Origin: Microbacterium hominis
Lineage (GTDB): Bacteria; Actinomycetota; Actinomycetes; Actinomycetales; Microbacteriaceae
Direction of reading: 5' to 3'
Assembly (NCBI RefSeq): GCF_013282805.1
Contig: NZ_CP054038.1
Span: forward strand, 868,001-932,000
DNA: 64,000 bases
A program made the translations under genes and the position numbers. The notes under the pieces were generated by a model. That model had not been told where the DNA came from. It was given only the letters and a program-made list of their open reading frames with translations, and did not search any database. The stretch's first letter is position 1, and the number at the start of each line of letters is the position of its first letter. Shown here one piece after another: positions 15,152 through 24,540 of the stretch.

Positions 15152-15325
15152 AAGACGGACGCGGTGAAGGATGCCGCCGCGCTCGCCGAGCGGGCCCTGT
15201 ACTACAAGCCCCAGCTCGACGCCTATGTGCGCGCGCTTGAGGCTGCGACAGGTGAGCGACCGGCAGCGCAGCTTGTGTTCCTTGACCCGACTGGACGTGG
15301 GGGGCGGGCTGTACCGGTCACGTAA
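15152..15325 (+). pseudogene. Remnant 3' end of a UvrD/AddA-type helicase-nuclease gene
   Basis: About 57 codons, open from an in-frame TAG at 15149 to TAA at 15323-15325. The peptide includes YYKPQLDAYVRALEAATG and then a QLVFL strand, which resembles the last helix and strand of the RecB-family nuclease domain at the C-terminus of AddA/UvrD-type exonucleases, where Q and Y are conserved. No upstream portion of such a gene exists in the window. It reads as the surviving tail of a gene replaced or cut by the island. Confidence 0.55.
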
Positions 15326-15353
15326 CCTGCGCGCGCCGCCCGCAAGGAACACG

Positions 15354-16196
15354 TCAGGCGAGCTCCACCGTCGCGGTGACCAGGGAGTGGTCACTCAACC
15401 GAACTGCGCCCTCGCGTACCGCATGGTCGTAGGCTGCATCTGTCACGGTCAGCCCATCGCCCGCGACGAGGATGTGATCGAACCATCTCTTCTGCTTGCC
15501 GCGGACAAGATGCGTGGGTTCGAGCGCGACGCCCGCGTCGAGCGCGGCGAACCGGCCTCCCCAGGCGTTGCGCGTGGGATCGGGGTGAAGCACCGAGTCA
15601 ACCGCGGACTGCCACCTCGCGCGTGGGTGGGTGATGTCGAACAGATCGGTGAACTCGCCGTCGGTGTGGCCGGTGTCGGTTGCGCCGAATGACGTGAGCG
15701 CGGGCTCGAAGGATCGGGGTTCGTTGAAGTCGCCGGCGAGGATGCGAGCGCCCGATAGCGCCGCCAAGCCCTCTGCCAGGGACTCGAGGGCGTAGACCTT
15801 CTCCCAGCCGTTTCCCGAACCATTCGGGATGTGGGCGCCGACGACGGTTACGGGCCATTGCGGTGTTGCGATCGATCCGGCGACAAGCAGCTGCGGCCAG
15901 GTGGCGGCGGCAGGCCAGGCCAGCGATTCGATAGGCCACCGCGTCGCGAGGACGTTGCCGTATGCCTTGTCGCGGGCATCGCGCCGGACGCGGGGTCCGC
16001 TGAAGCTGAAGTATCCGTACCCGGCAGTCGCCAGCTCATCACGGAGCGTGTCGACCGTCTGCGCCCGCGACGAGACCTCCTGAAGGACGAGGATGTCGGG
16101 GGCGTGGGCATCGAGGGCGGCGACGATCCGTCGCAGTCGTTCGGCGCTCGCCCCACGCAGTGCATGGATGTTCCAGGTCGCGACTGTGAGGCGCAT
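15354..16196 (-). CDS. Endonuclease/exonuclease/phosphatase (EEP) family protein
   Basis: 280 aa. EEP fold signatures in order: the N-terminal TWNIH, LQEV with the metal-binding Glu, an Asn-containing stretch around GAHIPNG, GDFNE, and the C-terminal SDHSLV with the catalytic Asp-His. The family hydrolyses phosphodiesters in nucleic acids, lipids or nucleotides; the substrate cannot be told. No signal peptide is seen, so it is probably cytoplasmic. It appears leaderless: TAGGGT lies 6 nt before ATG, and this -10 box overlaps the stop of the upstream gene. Confidence 0.88.
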   Translation of the reverse strand: MRLTVATWNIHALRGASAERLRRIVAALDAHAPDILVLQEVSSRAQTVDTLRDELATAGYGYFSFSGPRVRRDARDKAYGNVLATRWPIESLAWPAAATWPQLLVAGSIATPQWPVTVVGAHIPNGSGNGWEKVYALESLAEGLAALSGARILAGDFNEPRSFEPALTSFGATDTGHTDGEFTDLFDITHPRARWQSAVDSVLHPDPTRNAWGGRFAALDAGVALEPTHLVRGKQKRWFDHILVAGDGLTVTDAAYDHAVREGAVRLSDHSLVTATVELA

Positions 16197-16205
16197 GTCC
16201 CGACC

Positions 16206-17160
<955 letters not shown>

Positions 17161-17286
17161 GTGCTCCTTCCAGAAGCGGCCGACCCCACGATAGCCGCAA
17201 GCTCCGACAGGGGCAGCGGGCAGTGGCGTCGAGAGGCTCGGCGCGTTCAAAACCTGGACCGACACGCTCTGCCGTCGCGCTGCATC

Positions 17287-17775
17287 TCATCCATCTCCAT
17301 TTGCGCTTCCGAAGAGGGCGTCCAGTTGGGTCTTCGCCGGTTCGATCCCGGCGAAGTGGAAGCGCCAGGCTCCGCGCACCGGGGCATCGGACACGCAAGC
17401 GTAGATGGCGTAGTCGCAGAGCTCGAGGCGGCTGCTTTCGCGGTCTCGGCCTTCGAGTGGGACGCGCAGCGTGATGCCGACGAAGGAGTCGTCGGCGCAC
17501 GGGAGCGACTCGTAGAAGGCCCAGGGCATCGGGCCGTCCGTTAGACGCACAGGCATCGTGCTCGGAGAGAGTGACTGCGGCGGCAGGCCGCGTTCCGCGA
17601 ACGCTCGGAAAGCGGCGATGCGCGCGCGATCCGCGCGTCTCAGCACGATGTCGTCGGTCAGCAACGCGTCGACTTTGCGTGACTCCTCGCTCCCGCAGTC
17701 GTCCCAGTCGGCGCCGTGCTTCTCCCGCCACGGGCACTCGCGATAGACCGTCACCACCTCATCCACCCCAGCCAT
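17287..17775 (-). CDS. Hypothetical protein, 162 aa
   Basis: ATG 17775 is preceded by AAGGAG at a 5-nt spacing; starts further upstream would overlap that site. The protein is acidic with scattered cysteines (CPWREK, DDCG, LELCDYAIYACV) and no membrane segment or signal peptide. I do not recognise a family. It sits upstream of the zinc-ribbon gene on the same strand with a 126-nt gap and is divergent from the nucleotide-metabolism operon. Confidence 0.7.
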   Translation of the reverse strand: MAGVDEVVTVYRECPWREKHGADWDDCGSEESRKVDALLTDDIVLRRADRARIAAFRAFAERGLPPQSLSPSTMPVRLTDGPMPWAFYESLPCADDSFVGITLRVPLEGRDRESSRLELCDYAIYACVSDAPVRGAWRFHFAGIEPAKTQLDALFGSANGDG

Positions 17776-17837
17776 CGACACTCCTTCCGGATTTCACGCA
17801 CGTGCGCGCTAATCATCCATAACCAGTATCTCAACAA

Positions 17838-17866
17838 TTGCGAATTAACGCAAGATTGCGTAAAAT
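17838..17866 (+). promoter_or_regulatory. Promoter overlaid by TTGCG/CGCAA operator repeats
   Basis: TTGCGA at 17838-17843 (-35) and TAAAAT at 17861-17866 (-10) are spaced by 17 nt. The inverted repeat TTGCGAATTAACGCAA occupies 17838-17853, and a third TTGCG abuts the -10 (17856-17860). The arrangement looks like a repressor site, plausibly for the NrtR-like regulator at the end of this operon. The region is markedly AT-rich. Confidence 0.6.
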
Positions 17867-17891
17867 AGAACTGAAAGAAGGAGATGACGTG

Positions 17892-18443
17892 ATGAGCACG
17901 AGATGGCTGCCCCGAATTGCGCCCGAGGCGGCGCCGAGGATCGAGTTGATGCCCACTGTCGACGACTCGACTGTCGCGCCGCCCGAGACCGGCCTGGTCG
18001 AAGAGATCGAGGAATGGGTGCGCACATCGGCGAAGCCGAGTGCCCCCGTGATGTGGTGCCCATTCGGCCACCCTGAGAACGCGATCGGCGGCGCCGATCA
18101 GCTGGCGAGAAAGGTTGCGACCCTCGCCGACATCGGGGAGTGGGCGGTCGCGCGCCGCACGCATGGGTGGACGTGGGCGCAGTGCCTGCGCGTCGAAGGC
18201 GGCTGGATCGTCGAAGTCAACGGCATCCCGGGCCCCGACTGCTTCGCCCGCCGCGTGACCCGCGCCGGTACGCGTCGCTGGCTGCCGCCGCGTCGTCGCG
18301 AAGTGCGCCGCAACGGGCACCTGATGGCGCTCTACGCGCGGCCGGATGTGATCCGCACGACCGGTGAGGTCGGTGCGATCATGTGGTCGTGGCTGCGCGG
18401 CGGGCTGCCTGAGGGCTTCGAACTGCAAGCGATCAAAGCATGA
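17892..18443 (+). CDS. Hypothetical protein, first gene of the Nudix/HD operon
   Basis: 183 aa from ATG 17892, with AAGGAG 8 nt upstream; an in-frame start at 17838 would lie within the -35 box. Recognisable features are few: a WCPFGHPEN stretch, a central GWTWAQCLRVEGGWIVEVNG segment, and a basic RRWLPPRRREVRRNG patch. No known family comes to mind. Its stop overlaps an ATG (18440) of the next frame, so it is translated with the nucleotidase. Confidence 0.75.
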   Translation: MSTRWLPRIAPEAAPRIELMPTVDDSTVAPPETGLVEEIEEWVRTSAKPSAPVMWCPFGHPENAIGGADQLARKVATLADIGEWAVARRTHGWTWAQCLRVEGGWIVEVNGIPGPDCFARRVTRAGTRRWLPPRRREVRRNGHLMALYARPDVIRTTGEVGAIMWSWLRGGLPEGFELQAIKA

Positions 18444-18457
18444 CCGAAGGGGAGAAC

Positions 18458-18931
18458 GTGAGCAAGACCAAGAAGATCCTGTACATCGACATGGACAACA
18501 CCCTCGTCGACTTCGCGGCGAAGCTGAAGGGTATCGACCCCGCGATCCTTGCGGCCTACGAGAAGCGCGCCGACGAGATCCCCGGGATCTTCGCCGTGAT
18601 GCCTCCGGTGAAGGACGCCATCGAGTCGTTCCGCACTCTCGCGAAGGAGTTCGACACCTACATCCTGTCGACCGCGCCGTGGAACAACCCCTCGGCCTGG
18701 CAGCACAAGATCGAGTGGGTGCACCTCCACCTCGGCCTCGACGAGGGCTCGCCCGCGTACAAGCGGCTGATCCTGTCGCACCACAAAGACCTCAACCGCG
18801 GTGACTTCCTCGTCGACGACAGGCATGACAAGAACGGTGCCGATGGCTTCCAGGGTGAGTTCGTGCACTTCGGCAGCGACGAGTTCCCTGACTGGAAGGC
18901 CGTCACTGATTACCTGCTCGCCCGAGCGTAA
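18458..18931 (+). CDS. 5'(3')-deoxyribonucleotidase, NT5C type (HAD superfamily)
   Basis: 157 aa from GTG 18458 (MSKTKKILYIDMDNT); an in-frame ATG at 18440 that overlaps the upstream stop is the alternative. The HAD motif I DMDNT, motif II in ILSTAPW, a lysine in SHHKDLNRGD and motif III LVDDR are all present. NT5C enzymes dephosphorylate deoxyribonucleoside monophosphates. With an HD hydrolase and a Nudix regulator in the same operon, it points to nucleotide pool control or removal of a damaged or signalling nucleotide. Confidence 0.88.
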   Translation: MSKTKKILYIDMDNTLVDFAAKLKGIDPAILAAYEKRADEIPGIFAVMPPVKDAIESFRTLAKEFDTYILSTAPWNNPSAWQHKIEWVHLHLGLDEGSPAYKRLILSHHKDLNRGDFLVDDRHDKNGADGFQGEFVHFGSDEFPDWKAVTDYLLARA

Positions 18932-18940
18932 GGAGCCCGC

Positions 18941-19498
18941 ATGACAACCATCACCCGCCCAATCGCGGAATTCACAGATCACGAGCGGATGCTGCAGGCC
19001 GCCCGGTCCCAAGCGATCGCTGTCGCCGCGCACACCGGCCAGGTCGACAAGCTCGGCGTCGACTACATCCATCACCCGGCCGCGGTCAGCCTGCACTTCG
19101 ACCCGATCGCCCAGACAGTCGAACACTGCGCCGCGTGGTTGCACGACGTGATCGAAGACACCGACGTGACGGCCGACCGCCTGCTGCTGGCCGACATCCA
19201 CCCCGAGATCATCGAAGTGGTCGAGCTTCTCACCCGCCCCGAAGGTGGAGGCGGCGACGACTACTACCACCGGATCGCGGCGCATCCGGCCGCGAAAGCG
19301 GTGAAGTTCGCTGACATCACCCACAACACCGAACCTGCGCGCGTGGCGCAGCTCGACCCGGAGAAGCGCGAAGAGCTACGGAAGAAGTACGAACACGCGC
19401 TCGCGTTGCTCGGGCTCGGCTGGCCCAGCCACACGGAGATCAGCGCGAGCGCGGCGTTCCGATTCGGAGCGCCGGCAGTCTACGGGTCGACGGAATGA
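18941..19498 (+). CDS. HD-domain hydrolase, SpoT/MESH1-like
   Basis: 185 aa, with AAGGAG before the ATG. YIHHPAAV, AAWLHDVIEDT and KFADITHN follow the order seen in the Mn-dependent hydrolase domain of SpoT and in MESH1 small alarmone hydrolases. No synthetase domain is attached. It could cleave (p)ppGpp or another pyrophosphorylated nucleotide. It lies 9 nt after the nucleotidase gene and 9 nt before the Nudix regulator. Confidence 0.8.
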   Translation: MTTITRPIAEFTDHERMLQAARSQAIAVAAHTGQVDKLGVDYIHHPAAVSLHFDPIAQTVEHCAAWLHDVIEDTDVTADRLLLADIHPEIIEVVELLTRPEGGGGDDYYHRIAAHPAAKAVKFADITHNTEPARVAQLDPEKREELRKKYEHALALLGLGWPSHTEISASAAFRFGAPAVYGSTE

Positions 19499-19507
19499 AC
19501 GGCCCTG

Positions 19508-20188
19508 GTGCCGAAGCGAGCGGATATCTCCGTGGCTGATGGCCCCTACCGAGACAGCCGCGGTCGCACGCTCGAGGAGTATCCGCGGCCGTCTGTCGCC
19601 GTCGACACCGCGCTGCTCACCGTCACGGATGGCCAGCTCTGCGTCCTGCTGACCCTGACGAACGACGCCGTGCGCGGCGGGGCCGAGGAATGGCGGCTGC
19701 CGGGAAGCTTCCTCCACGACGGAGAGACTCTCGCGGAGGCCGTGCTCCGCTCCCTCCGTGAGAAGGCTGGCGTCGACGGGATACGTCCACGTCAGCTGCA
19801 CGTGTTCGACGCCGTCGATCGCGACGACCGCGGCCGCGTGGTGAGCGTCGCCCACCTCGACGTGGCGCGCGCCGACAGGCTCGCAGCGTCCGACCGCACC
19901 CGCCTCGTGCCGCTTGGCGACCTGCCCCACCTCAAGTACGACCACGACGACATCGTCGCTTTCGCCGTCGCCGCGCTCCGCGCCGACTACACCCGGATGC
20001 CCGACCCGGCGCGTCTGCTGGACGAGCCCTTCACGATGCGCGAACTGCGCGAGCTGCACGAGGCCGTGCTGGGGGAGCGGCTGCTGCCCGACACATTCCG
20101 CCGCTCGATGCTCGACGGACTCGAGTCGACGGGGGAGTTCTCCCGCGCAGGTCGGGGGAGGCCGGCGGAGCTGTACCGCAGCCGATAG
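19508..20188 (+). CDS. NrtR-like regulator: Nudix domain plus winged helix
   Basis: 226 aa from GTG 19508 (a second GTG lies at 19532). The N-terminal Nudix region has a degenerate Nudix box: GSFLHDGETLAEAVLRSLRE replaces the GX5EX7REUXEE catalytic pattern, so it more likely senses than hydrolyses a nucleotide. The C-terminal 70 residues (TMRELRELHEAVLG, FRRSMLDGL, GRGRPAELYR) form the winged helix typical of NrtR. NrtR proteins repress NAD or pentose genes in response to ADP-ribose derivatives. Here the likely target is its own operon through the TTGCG repeats at 17838. Confidence 0.85.
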   Translation: MPKRADISVADGPYRDSRGRTLEEYPRPSVAVDTALLTVTDGQLCVLLTLTNDAVRGGAEEWRLPGSFLHDGETLAEAVLRSLREKAGVDGIRPRQLHVFDAVDRDDRGRVVSVAHLDVARADRLAASDRTRLVPLGDLPHLKYDHDDIVAFAVAALRADYTRMPDPARLLDEPFTMRELRELHEAVLGERLLPDTFRRSMLDGLESTGEFSRAGRGRPAELYRSR

Positions 20189-20850
20189 TGTCGCCCCTGG
20201 ATCCCTCGAAGTGCAGGACTCTTCGGGGCGTTACGTCGGGAGGCATTCTTCTCGGGTGCGGCAACCACTTGGGCGAACCTGGCCGCGCGGTCGGATTCGC
20301 CTGAGTCAACTCTTGGCGGCGAGGTCGGTCGCGTTGTCGTGAGTGTGGTTGTTCAGTCTGCACTTCGACCCTGACCCGAGGGCGACTGTCGAAACAAGTA
20401 CTCCGACGACATGCCGGGGAGTGGGGAGCCATGGCGCAGGTCAGGCGCACGTCAGTGGGGACCCAAGCGGTCGATGATGGCATCGTCCCGGGTAATTGCG
20501 GCGCCTGCCGCTGCGGCGTAGATGAGCAGTCGATCGACTTCGGACTCCCGAATTGCGAGAAAGTCGCCGTTCAGTACGGTCGATTTCATCGACCCGACGA
20601 TCCAGTTTTTCGTCACCCGAGCCGCCAGCCACGCCATTAGCTTTGCAGTGGTCTGAAACCAACACGGGAGGATGGGGAATCGGCAGGGTCAACCAACTCC
20701 GAGTTGGTCCGCCATCGCCTCAACCCTTCCCGCCTGACGCGGTCCCCAGAAGAAGGACAAGGCGGGATGATTCCCGGCAACCCGACTCTGCGGACTCTTG
20801 CGGACTCCCTGCGGACTGAAACCAATAAAACCCTGATCAGAGGGCTTGTG
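20189..20850. other. 662-nt region without a confident gene
   Basis: Third-position bias is weak in all frames and GC content is lower than average. GCGGACT occurs three times, at 20790, 20800 and 20811 (10-11 nt apart). One short minus-strand ORF is listed separately. It may be decayed coding sequence or a long intergenic region. Confidence 0.5.
20452..20637 (-). CDS. Possible small protein, 61 aa (doubtful)
   Basis: An ATG-initiated ORF, MAWLAARVTKNW to IIDRLGPH. There is no Shine-Dalgarno and only a modest codon bias. The composition is plausible for a protein (an amphipathic helix around RESEVDRLLIYAAAAG), but I recognise no family. It may be a fragment of a decayed gene. Confidence 0.25.
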   Translation of the reverse strand: MAWLAARVTKNWIVGSMKSTVLNGDFLAIRESEVDRLLIYAAAAGAAITRDDAIIDRLGPH

Positions 20851-21339
20851 CTACCGGTAGTTGACGAACTGCAGGTCGACGTCGAGGTCCGCGGCCTTCA
20901 GCAGCCGCTGGACTTCCTGCAGGTCGTCGCGCGACTTCGACTGCACGCGCAGCTCGTCGCCCTGGATCTGCGACTTCACCGACTTGGGGCCCTCGTCGCG
21001 GATGATCTTGCCGATCTTCTTCGCGTTCTCCTGCGAGATGCCCTCCTTGAGGGTGGAGGTGATGCGCACCTCCTTGCCGCTCTGCTGCGGCTCGCCCGAC
21101 TCGAGGCTCTTCAGCGAGATGCCGCGCTTGATGAGCTTGGTCTGGAAGACGTCGAGCACGGCCTTGGCGCGCTCCTCGGAGTTCGCCTTGATCAGGATGG
21201 CCTCGCCGCTCCACGCGATCGAGGCGTCGGTGCCCTTGAAGTCGTAGCGCTGCTCGACCTCTTTGCGCGCCTGGTTGAGCGCGTTGTCGGCCTCCTGGCG
21301 GTCGATCTTGCTGACGATGTCGAACGAGGAATCTGCCAT
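20851..21339 (-). CDS. YajQ family nucleotide/RNA-binding protein
   Basis: 162 aa starting [16 protein letters not shown] and ending DLQFVNYR, both family hallmarks, at the usual family length. YajQ proteins have two RRM-like halves and bind c-di-GMP or RNA in some bacteria; the role in actinobacteria is unsettled. Cytoplasmic. It is divergent from the maltose operon with a 250-nt gap that carries the operator pair. Confidence 0.95.
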   Translation of the reverse strand: MADSSFDIVSKIDRQEADNALNQARKEVEQRYDFKGTDASIAWSGEAILIKANSEERAKAVLDVFQTKLIKRGISLKSLESGEPQQSGKEVRITSTLKEGISQENAKKIGKIIRDEGPKSVKSQIQGDELRVQSKSRDDLQEVQRLLKAADLDVDLQFVNYR

Positions 21340-21405
21340 GCGAGGAAGTTTAGTCCGGCAGGTGGATGCCGGCGGGGCGGCGTGCATCGCGTTCTTGCGC
21401 GGTTC

Positions 21406-21421
21406 CTGCAAGCGATTACAG
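21406..21421 (+). promoter_or_regulatory. LacI-family operator, distal site
   Basis: CTGCAAGCGATTACAG, a 16-bp imperfect palindrome with a central CG typical of LacI/MalR-type repressors, 88 bp upstream of a better copy. The spacing would permit DNA looping. Confidence 0.6.
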
Positions 21422-21465
21422 ATGCGATCAAGATCACGGCCTGATATCGCTTCAGAAGCCTGCGA

Positions 21466-21494
21466 TTGCGTTATATGCGCGGGTGAGGTAGAAC
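21466..21494 (+). promoter_or_regulatory. Candidate promoter of the maltose operon
   Basis: TTGCGT (21466-21471) and TAGAAC (21489-21494), separated by 17 nt. The second operator begins at the last base of the -10, so repressor binding would block initiation. Confidence 0.45.
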
Positions 21495-21509
21495 TGTAAG
21501 CGCTTGCAG
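21494..21509 (+). promoter_or_regulatory. LacI-family operator, proximal site
   Basis: CTGTAAGCGCTTGCAG, a 16-bp palindrome with one mismatch, placed at the transcription start of the malE operon. No LacI-type gene lies in the window, so the repressor is encoded elsewhere. Confidence 0.75.
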
Positions 21510-21589
21510 TCCTGTGAGCGCGAAGAACGGTCTTCGGGTGCTCCCCAGCTCCAAGGCCGGGACCATCAGCACAAGAGAGGCACACACCA

Positions 21590-22831
21590 ATGAAGGTGAA
21601 CAAGAGGAGCATCGTCGCTTTCGGCGCGATCGCCGCTGTTTCCACCCTCGCCCTCGCCGGCTGCGCCAGCGGCGGCTCGAGCGATGACACCGAAGGCCCC
21701 GCAGCGGACTTCTCGGGCGAGATCACGGTCTGGGTCGACGCCGACCGCGCGGGCGTCCTCGAAGAGGCCGCCGCAGACTTCACCGAGACCACCGGCGTCG
21801 AGGTCAACCTCGTCCAGAAGGAATTCGGCGAGATCCGCGACCAGTTCGTCCAGCAGGTTCCTACCGGTGAAGGCCCCGACGTCGCCGTGGGCGCGCACGA
21901 CTGGCTCGGCGTGCTCGTCGAGAACGGCGTGGTCGCTCCGGTCGAGCTCGGCGACAAGGCCGGCGACTTCGAAGAGGTCGCGGTCGAGGCCTGGGCCTAC
22001 GACGGCCAGACCTACGCCGTCCCCTACGCGATCGAGAACATCGCGCTGCTGCGCAACACGGACCTCGTGTCGGAGGTCGCCACCGACTACGACGACATGA
22101 TCGCCAAGGGTGCCGCCGCCGGCGTCGACTACGAGTTCCTCGTGGGCCTTGACCCCGAGGCTGCCGACCCGTACCACCTGTACCCGTTCCAGACGTCGTT
22201 CGGCGCTCCGGTCTTCGGCAACAACGAAGACGGCAGCTACAACGCCGACGACCTGCAGATCGGCAACGAGGGCGGCCAGGAGTTCGCCACGTGGCTCGGC
22301 GAGCAGGGTGCTGCCGGCATCCTCAACACGAACATCACCGGCGACCTCGCCAAGGAGAACTTCAACACCGGCAAGTCGCCGTACTTCCTCACCGGCCCGT
22401 GGAACGTGCCGGACGCGGAGGCCGCCGGCATCAACCTCGCCGTCGACCCGATCCCCTCGGCCGGTGGCGGCGACGCCCAGCCGTTCGCGGGTGTGCAGGG
22501 CTTCTTCCTCTCCTCGGAGAGCGAGAACCGTCTCGCCGCCAACGAGTTCCTCGTGAACTACCTCGGCTCCGAAGAGGTGCAGACCGCTCTCTACGAGGTG
22601 GGTGGCCGTGCACCGGCTCTGACCGCCGCGTTCGACGCCGCTGTCGCGAGCGACCCGATCGTCGCCGGCTTCGGCGAGGTCGGCGCGAACGCCGTGCCGA
22701 TGCCCTCGATCCCCGAGATGGGTTCGGTGTGGCAGTTCTGGGGCGTGACCGAGGCCGCCATCATCAACGGTGGTGACCCCGCCGAGCTGTGGACCAAGAT
22801 GGCCACCGACGTCCAGGGCGCCATCGAGTAA
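21590..22831 (+). CDS. malE: Maltose/maltodextrin ABC transporter substrate-binding lipoprotein
   Basis: 413 aa. The signal peptide ends in the lipobox LAGC (Cys24), so the protein is anchored outside the membrane. The mature part begins [20 protein letters not shown], a MalE-like opening, and later shows [20 protein letters not shown] and [11 protein letters not shown], matching maltodextrin-binding proteins. It delivers linear alpha-glucans to MalFG. First gene of the operon, behind the two LacI-type operators, with an AGAGAGG Shine-Dalgarno. Confidence 0.9.
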   Translation: MKVNKRSIVAFGAIAAVSTLALAGCASGGSSDDTEGPAADFSGEITVWVDADRAGVLEEAAADFTETTGVEVNLVQKEFGEIRDQFVQQVPTGEGPDVAVGAHDWLGVLVENGVVAPVELGDKAGDFEEVAVEAWAYDGQTYAVPYAIENIALLRNTDLVSEVATDYDDMIAKGAAAGVDYEFLVGLDPEAADPYHLYPFQTSFGAPVFGNNEDGSYNADDLQIGNEGGQEFATWLGEQGAAGILNTNITGDLAKENFNTGKSPYFLTGPWNVPDAEAAGINLAVDPIPSAGGGDAQPFAGVQGFFLSSESENRLAANEFLVNYLGSEEVQTALYEVGGRAPALTAAFDAAVASDPIVAGFGEVGANAVPMPSIPEMGSVWQFWGVTEAAIINGGDPAELWTKMATDVQGAIE

Positions 22832-22840
22832 GTCTCGATC

Positions 22841-22881
22841 GACGACGGGGCGGCATCCGCTCAGGGTGTCGCCCCGTCGTC
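22841..22881 (+). terminator. Intra-operon hairpin between malE and malF
   Basis: A perfect 12-bp inverted repeat, GACGACGGGGCG / CGCCCCGTCGTC, with a 17-nt loop and no U-tract. It probably attenuates or protects the malE transcript so that more binding protein than permease is made. Confidence 0.75.
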
Positions 22882-22913
22882 ATCTCCCGTTCGCTCCAAA
22901 CCAGGGGATCGTG

Positions 22914-24539
22914 ATGACGACACCGACCACTCAGGACCGCGAGAGCACCGCGGCCGAAAAGACCCGCGCGAAGCGCTCGGCCAGCGCAGCGCGCATGGCG
23001 GAAGCCGCGTCAGGAGGATGGAAGGTCCTCCTCGTCAAGGTGATCGCCCTCGGCATCATCGACGCCATCGCGGTCTACAGCGTGCTCGTGCTGCTCCAGA
23101 GCGAGCAGTGGGTCGCCGCCGGCATCGTGGTCGCGGTCACCGCCTTCGCCAACTGGATCTACTTCAGCCGCGGACACCTGCCCGCCAAGTACCTGATCCC
23201 GGGCCTGATCTTCCTCTTCGTCTTCCAGGTGTTCGCCGCGCTCTACACGGGCTACGTCGCGTTCACGAACTACGGCACCGGGCACAACAGCGACAAGGAC
23301 AGCGCGGTCAACTCGCTGCTGCTGTCGGCGCAGGAGCGCGTGCCCGACTCGCCCGCCTACGGGCTCACGATCGTCGAGCAGCTCGGCGAGTTCTCGTTCC
23401 TGGTCACCGACCCCGACGGCGATGTCTCCATCGGCGGCGACGAGCGCCCGCTCGAGCCGGTCGACAACGCCGACATGGACGGCGGCAAGGCCGTGGGCCT
23501 TCCCGCCCACAACACCCTCAGCTTCGCGGACATCGTCGCGAACCAGCAGGTCATCGCCGACATGGCGGTGCCGCTGACCGACGACCCCAACGACGGGGCC
23601 CTCCGCACCCCCGACGGCTCGTCGGCCTACGTCTACCTCTCCAACCTCGTCTACGACGAGCAGGCCGACACCATGACCGACACCCGCACCGGCGTCGTCT
23701 ACAGCGACATCGGCACCGGCGCCTTCGTCGCCGATGACGGCACCGAGCTGCGCCCCGGCTGGCAGATCTGGGTCGGATTCGACAACTTCATCCGCGCCTT
23801 CTCCGAGGAATCCATCCGCGCACCCTTCTTCGCGGTGCTCATCTGGACGTTCGTCTTCGCATTCCTGTCGGTGTTCACGACCTTCGTGATGGGCCTGTTC
23901 CTCGCGATCGTCTTCAACGATCCCCGCATGAAGTCGAAGAAGTACTACCGGCTGGTGATGATCCTCCCGTACGCCTTCCCCGGGTTCCTCTCGGCGCTGG
24001 TGTGGGCCGGAATGATGAACCAGGAGTTCGGCTTCATCAACGTCGTGCTCTTCGGCGGCGCCGACATCCCGTGGCTCACGAACGAGTGGCTGGCGAAGTT
24101 CAGCATCCTGCTCGTGAACCTGTGGCTGGGCTTCCCCTACATGTTCCTCATCTGCACGGGCGCCCTCCAGTCGATTCCCGACGAGCTGCAGGAGGCGGCC
24201 CGCGTCGACGGCGCAACCGCATGGCAGGTGTTCCGCAGCATCAAGCTGCCGCTGCTGTTCGTGGCCGTCGCGCCGCTGCTGATCGCATCCTTCGCCTACA
24301 ACTTCAACAACTTCACACTCATCTACATGCTCACCGGCGGCGGACCGCGGGATGCCACGGCCGGCGTCAACGTCGGTGCCACCGACATCCTCATCTCGAT
24401 GGTCTACAAGGTCGCCTTCGTCGGATCGACGGCGGACTACGGCCTGGCGAGCGCCTTCTCGATCATCATCTTCATCCTCGTCGCGACGATCTCGATCATC
24501 GCCTTCCGACGCACCAAGGCCCTCGAGGAGCTGAACTGA
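22914..24539 (+). CDS. malF: Maltose-type ABC transporter permease MalF
   Basis: 541 aa from ATG 22914 (AGGGG upstream; GTG 22911 is an alternative). There are three N-terminal membrane segments, then a long extracytoplasmic region (about residues 120-305) like the MalF P2 loop, then further membrane segments. The EAA loop that docks the ATPase is present as EAARVDGATAWQVFRSIKLP. With MalG it forms the channel. The cluster has no ATPase gene; actinobacteria commonly use a shared MsiK-type ATPase encoded elsewhere. Confidence 0.92.
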   Translation: MTTPTTQDRESTAAEKTRAKRSASAARMAEAASGGWKVLLVKVIALGIIDAIAVYSVLVLLQSEQWVAAGIVVAVTAFANWIYFSRGHLPAKYLIPGLIFLFVFQVFAALYTGYVAFTNYGTGHNSDKDSAVNSLLLSAQERVPDSPAYGLTIVEQLGEFSFLVTDPDGDVSIGGDERPLEPVDNADMDGGKAVGLPAHNTLSFADIVANQQVIADMAVPLTDDPNDGALRTPDGSSAYVYLSNLVYDEQADTMTDTRTGVVYSDIGTGAFVADDGTELRPGWQIWVGFDNFIRAFSEESIRAPFFAVLIWTFVFAFLSVFTTFVMGLFLAIVFNDPRMKSKKYYRLVMILPYAFPGFLSALVWAGMMNQEFGFINVVLFGGADIPWLTNEWLAKFSILLVNLWLGFPYMFLICTGALQSIPDELQEAARVDGATAWQVFRSIKLPLLFVAVAPLLIASFAYNFNNFTLIYMLTGGGPRDATAGVNVGATDILISMVYKVAFVGSTADYGLASAFSIIIFILVATISIIAFRRTKALEELN

Positions 24540-24540
24540 C

